Shown one piece after another: positions 58,450 to 64,000 of a stretch of 64,000 bases of DNA. The position numbers and the translations under genes are program-made. Position 1 is the stretch's first letter. The number at the start of each line of letters is the position of its first letter. The notes under the pieces were generated by a model. It searched no databases and was not told the origin of the DNA. It saw nothing but the letters and a program-made list of their open reading frames with translations. The DNA comes from Camarhynchus parvulus. Taxonomy: Eukaryota; Chordata; Aves; Passeriformes; Thraupidae. Location of the stretch: the NCBI RefSeq assembly GCF_901933205.1, contig NC_044572.1, positions 61,352,965 to 61,416,964 on the forward strand, given 5' to 3'.

Positions 58450-61400
58450 GTCCCACATAAAATTATTAGGGTTTTGTTGGTTTGGGGTTTTTTAAAGTTT
58501 TCCTCACTTTCTTTTTCTTCCTTTTCTGGGTATTTTTGCTGCCCTTCTTTTTCTGAAAGGTAAATTTCTGAGGGATTGTTATGCCTATTAGCACTCCTAA
58601 TCACTGAACCTAATTAGACTCTCACAGAAATGAAAGCACACACCAGCAACAGATGAACAATTTCCTTCCAGAGCATGAGCCGTATCTCTCACGGCAGCCA
58701 GACATGGCTGGAGAAATGGAAGCCAGACCTGATGCACACTTAAAGCTGCTGGTTCAGATACCACCAAGGAAGATGACTGTGGTACATCTATTCCTTTGAA
58801 AAGCACTGCATGGCCCAGCTTGCTGAAGGCATTGGCTGACAGAATATGTCAAAAAATGAAAAAAACTTGCTCTTTTGGAAAAAAACCGAACAAACTGGAA
58901 ATGTCAGAAAATGTGGAGTTGAAACTGCAAATCTACCATGGAATTGCATACCTAATTTGGTCAATAGGAAAATGCATCAAAGCAGGGTCTCAGAGATTTC
59001 TATATCTCAGTTCCCTAAACAGAAAACTCTTGAATAAGAAGAATAGGCCAGACAATTTGATCCCTCCTGCCTCACAATTTCAATCTAGTGCATTAAGGCT
59101 GGAACCCAAGACACTACCTTGGCCCTTTGGTGGAGTGAACCTGGTGCACTCCAGCCTAGTCTGAAACACAGGTTACCACAGCCTAATCTAGATGATTGCA
59201 CAGTCATGCTGGAGGGGGATGGGAGTCTCCTGCAGCCCCTCCACAGCTCGTGCAACAGGGAGAAGGGCTCTGCCAGCATGATTTGTCCCACATCCTGCTG
59301 CAGGAAAGGACTGCCCATTGCGTGCCACTCATGTTGGGATGACCTGAACTCCCCTGTCCTAACATCAGTCCAGCAGCATAGTGGCACCAGCTAGTGCTAC
59401 AGCCCTTGTGTCACTGCCAACCCTTTTTGCCACTGCTTCATGGCCTTTTCTTTGCCTGTTCTCATCCCAGAATAATTCTTCTCCATAATAACTCTTATCT
59501 TTTGTGCATCAGAATAGACAATTTAAAACTTCCTTCAGAACAGGGCAAGGAATTGGTATGAATACTAACACCAGATACAGTCATTGAGGAAAATGTCTTT
59601 AACATGTCTTTTACAACTGGCAGGGCTAATGGATTTTGTAGTGACAGAGCTGCAGTGAAGCTTTTACTGGCAAATCCTAACTTACATGGAAAAGAGCAAG
59701 GAAGCCCCCACTGTAATATCTTCACGAAGTGTTAATGCAACAGGGATCCCCTGTACTTTGTGATAATTGAACCATAAAATAGTTCAGCTTTATCTATAAA
59801 CTCTCCAGCGCAATGCTTTGAGTGTATAACCATTTACATTATTCCCAGAAAATTAGGTCAGCTTTTCACAGAGAAAATGTCAAATTAAAAAAAAAAAAAG
59901 AAAAGAAAAGGAAAAAAAGAATAAGAAGAAATAATGAGTGGGAAAAATAAAACAGAAGAGGCTTCCTCTAAAAGTACTTTCCACCCCAGACTGGAAAATG
60001 TCAGAGTATCCTCCCAGCAGCACCAGCCCCACTCAGGAGCCAGGGAGGGAGCAGGGGCCGAGGAGTAGTGGGCAGCATCCGCACTCAGCTCCTTTGAGCT
60101 GGAACACAGCTGTGTTATGGCTGTGTCATCACTGAGAGCGAATTAAAAGAAATGGAAACATTAACTCTGTGGAATCTTTTCAGGAGCTGGTGGTGACTAA
60201 AGCAGGAGGCACTAACAAAGGAAAGCTTTCAGCAAGTGTTTGACATTTGAAGTGCAGCAGGGTCTTTCCATTTGGCTGCTGTGAGGGTTAAAATTAATCC
60301 TCATTGTAAGGGAAGAAGGACCTACAATGGATGTTTGTTGTGGAGAAAGGCATCTGGAGATGTGTTGTGTTGTCAGAAGGCTTAGGTAGTTTCATTCCAA
60401 AATTTCAGAGCCTATTCAAAGAACCACAAGGGTCTGGCAGGGAACATCTCTGAGATCCCGAGCATCTCTGCGAACCAACCAGAAACACTTGGAAGACTCT
60501 GGTGGCTCTTCCAGCAGACAAACTCAACCACAGGTTTGGTCTGGCACACAGAAATGCAGATTGCACCCCTAAGTGAGAGAATTCAGCTGGATGCACAGGA
60601 CCATCACCCAGTTTGGCCTTGAACCTTTGAGTCCCTCCCCATGGGAGGGAGAAAGTAGAGTCTTGGAAGAAAAGAGGGCAGGAGTGCAGGATGCCACAAC
60701 ATTTGGCTACTCACCATGCCACTTCCAATTTCCCAAAACATCCACAGCACACTTATAATTTCCAAAATGTTCAGGCTGCTCTGAAATGGAAGACCTGAGG
60801 GATGCAGAAAAGGGAAGGAATGTATTTGGAGCAATGCACAGTGTGCATTACCTGTACTGGGACACTCTTTGTGCTTGGGCACTGCCAGGCTCTCTGCTCT
60901 GGAAATAGTCCTTGTAGGGTGGATAGGAAAAAGACCTTGAATACAGAGAAACTGGGCTATTAGAAAATACCTGCAAAGCTTTTTTGACACAGGAAAGAGG
61001 AAGTTGGTACTTGTGCAGAGGTTGGTCACACACACAAGGCTGCAGAACTGATGTCTCATCCAGCCCTGCATTCCCTGGCTCTTCAAGCAGTTTTTTCCTC
61101 TGCCATTAGATTGCACTTATGATCCATTTTTGGAAGGCATTACTTCCAGGCTGCCTGTGTCTCCTTGCCCCAGTGGCACCACAAGGCAGCAGTTGCTCTA
61201 TGGGATGCAACGTGCTATGGCTGGGTTGAGGTTTCCTGCCTGGCAGCCCGTGTGCTCCCATCCTCTTCCCAGAAGGTCCCTCCTACTATTTAGCAGCTCT
61301 GACAGAGCTGGATATCATAGCCATGGGATCACCAATGGCTTTGCTGTGCTGGAAAGGAGCTGGTGGTGGCAGAGGCATTGCATTCAGGCAGCTACCACTG

Positions 61401-64000
61401 TGTGTTGCTATGGGCACTGATGCAGAGGTGAAACACAGGCTAAGCCATCACTTGATTTTCTATTCAAGCAACTCTTGAGTACTAAAGGAATGGCCATCTG
61501 CCAGTGTTTGTAATAGAAGGTCAGTATACACTGACATTCAGCAAATTGGTGTTATATGCATTAGATCTGTGCTTTATGAGGTACTGCTCCATTCTGGAAA
61601 AGTGAAAATTGACTGAAATCATGACTGAAATTTCAGAGGTGCCAATCTGCAGCTGCAAGCGCACTGACAATGCCCAAATACCCAGGCAAAGCAGCAACTC
61701 CAGCTATTTAAGACAGAAAAAGCTAAGTGTGTGTGTGTGTGCTGTGAGGTTGCCACCAGCAGCAAACCCAATGCTCCAGGTCACTGCTGTCCCCAGGTGG
61801 GATCCTTCCCCTGGGGCAGTGCCCCCTGCTCAGCTGATTGCAGGCACTGTGTGCTGGCAGCAGGCAGACATCTCTTGAAACGGGGCTCTTATAACTTGCC
61901 CTCTGCAGGGTCCCCTCCCTCTGAGCCTGAGAGCCCCAAACTGAGTCACAGTCCCTCCTGCCTCCAGTATTTGACTTGTGCTGTGCAGAATGCAGGAAGA
62001 CAGGAGAAGGAGCTTTCACCCCCTAGCAGAAATGCAAAGTCCATGGTGGACAACAAAGAGTGAAGTTTTTTTCCCAGACTCAAGCTTTTCTCTGGGAGAA
62101 CCAGGCAAGCTGGGTTGAGGCAATGTGGTCCCAGCACAGGCAGGTGCTGTAACTGCATCCCATCATCCCTTCCCAGGCACAGCAGCAGTCTGCATCTGAC
62201 TCCCAGCTCCAGTATGTGGAACAGCTACTTAGTGATCCGCCTCCAGTGTTATGCCCCATTAACTCAAAGTTAGGCATGATTACTGATTATCTTTCCTTAT
62301 TTTGTATGCATGTGCCAGGCAAGCAGTAAGAAACTGAGAGGATTTCCTGCTCGCAGCCTGAGCAGGGTTTGGGGACATGGCTCTTCCACAGGATGAAAGA
62401 GAGCTGGCATGTGGCACAGAGAATATGGTTCCTTCCCAAAAGCTGCCACCAAGAGAAGTTTGAAAGGCACTGACGTGACACGAGTCAAGAGTTATGTTCG
62501 TCTGCCTTTCTCTCTCTACACCATGATGAATTGCATATTATTTCCTTCATTAGTTTTAGGCTTCAACCACTTTGCAGTGCAGACATGAATAAAAATACTG
62601 AGCGGTTTCAGTCTGGTGACGATTTTATTCATTGGTGCTACATGTCAGATAATAGCTGTATTCCACTTCTTTGCTCTGTGAGCTTTTCAAATATTTCACA
62701 GGCTGAGTCGTTTATTAGGTATTCTCATACAAAGTCCTCTGCCTCTTCCTCTGAAAGGTAATTGTTTAAGTGGATTAGTAGCTTTCCCTGAAGATGTGTA
62801 GGGAGTGGCATAAAAGAGCAACATGGCTGTGACACTCTTTTTCTGACCTTAGGAATATACCCAGAGGGTTGCTGAGATCATAGGCTGCTCCAATTATTGT
62901 CAGGGGAAATTAATATACCATTTTATTCCAGCTAATACTCATTGGTCAGGCCAGGGAATACACTGTGGTACAGAATATTCCTCCAAAACCAGAAAAACAA
63001 ACCCTAATGATAATCTTATGTTTTTAGTAGATTTACTCTGCCAAGTCTTCTATTCTTTGGATAAATACTTTTTGTGTGCTGTTTCATATTATTGTGACTT
63101 CATATTAATTAAGCACTCACCTCACCTTGGGTGTCTGAAAGAGAAGTACAATAGAAGAAGATGCAGCCCCAGTCTGAAAGGGCTTGCAGCTGTAATGGGG
63201 TAAATGCATTAAGCAGACAGAGTGAAAAATAAGATAGGTGCATTCAAAGGTGAGAGGAGATAAGGATTTGGGGGTTGACACACTTTAGCTTCTCTGTGTG
63301 CTGCTTGTAGTGATTCTGGTAACATTTTCATATCCTCTCTAATACATCCTCTTGCTTCAAAACAAAAGATGGACTAAAGGCTGCTGGTTAGTAATGAAAC
63401 GGTAAAGACCAGCTGTTCTTCCTAAATATGATATTTTGCTCTGCAGTCATTCAGAAGGTTGTATGAGACTGTTAAAAAACACATCAGCGTTTTAACCCTC
63501 CTATTCCCCATTGCTGGTAAGGTGTCAGGCAGTGAAGAGCTGTGTAGGCTTGAGCACCTCTATGGTGTTTGTTGTTAGGTGCTTTAGGCTGGTTGGGAAT
63601 GATGGCACTGCAGAAGGAGCAGCTGCAGGAGAGAGGCATGTGAAAATGCCAGGGGGAGTCAAAAGAACAAAAAATGTCTGTGGAAGTTGATATTGCAGGT
63701 ATTGCAATGAGTGGCATTAATACAGATTGGTAAGGATTTTTTGTGTCTCAAAAGTGTTTGATATTGATGACATTTTTCAGCTTAGAAATGTAATTTAAGA
63801 GGTCATTAGTATTTATTAAAAATTGATAGGATGTCTATTTCCTGTTGTTAATGTTGGACGTTTAATATCTACTATTAAAATAGTGACATGTAAATGTCTT
63901 TCCATTTGGATTTTGAACATAAGGCATGTGTTCACTCTTATCTCCTTTGCTGTGTTTATTCCCAGTATCATCTAGCCCTCACCATGCACAGATGTTCCTT
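58450..64000. other. Noncoding interval, unique sequence
   Basis: No gene is supported. It has an A-rich patch at 59887-59935 and a short GT run at about 61727-61741. The open frame at 60604-61116 (170 codons, minus) lacks any domain, and its strand alternates with plus-strand open frames. 62520-62760 looks like a candidate conserved noncoding segment. The window ends in unique AT-rich sequence. Confidence 0.55.

Noticed and set aside
60604..61116. 170-codon minus-strand open frame
   Set aside because: No recognisable domain; overlapped by plus-strand open frames and unsupported by splice-like borders.

Overview
The window looks like nuclear DNA from a bird, probably a songbird, and I see no protein-coding gene in it that I can support. 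Two things point to a bird. One is a 5'-truncated CR1 LINE of avian type (32903-33708), whose translated remnants match the C-terminal part of the CR1 reverse-transcriptase protein. The other is a solitary retroviral LTR (34736-35129) that resembles LTRs common in passerine genomes, with a 6-bp target-site duplication on both sides. Everything else fits intergenic or long-intron vertebrate DNA: AT-leaning unique sequence, many stops in every frame, sparse old interspersed repeats and several large simple-sequence arrays. There is no operon structure, CRISPR array, insertion sequence or recognisable RNA gene.

Layout. 1-3.7 kb: a MIR-like SINE relic on the minus strand, a 28-bp AT palindrome and an exon-like minus-strand segment of unknown identity. 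3.7-9.5 kb: T-rich low complexity, short tandem duplications and a pair of hairpin-forming inverted repeats near 5.6 kb. 9473-10684: an unbroken 1,212-base pyrimidine-only tract. 14.2-15.5 kb: the busiest stretch, with a hexamer array, a pentamer array, a 17-copy 20-bp GC-rich minisatellite and then a CpG-dense segment with exon-like splice signals. 15.5-32.9 kb: mostly unique sequence with small A/T arrays, one very old CR1 relic (about 25703-26095) and some candidate conserved noncoding segments. 32.9-35.2 kb: the younger CR1 fragment and the solo LTR. 35-64 kb: unique sequence broken by a (GGAA)n array, a (GAA)17 array, perfect hairpins and several MIR/L2-type relics.

Most long open frames come from low-complexity tracts: a pyrimidine-only strand cannot encode any stop codon, and the tandem arrays stay open in several frames. 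I did not find an undescribed biological system. The observations most worth following up are the pyrimidine mega-tract, the 14.2-15.5 kb repeat and CpG cluster, the solo LTR, the two exon-like segments, and the possible regulatory segments at about 18.4, 19.7, 27.4, 49.1 and 62.6 kb.
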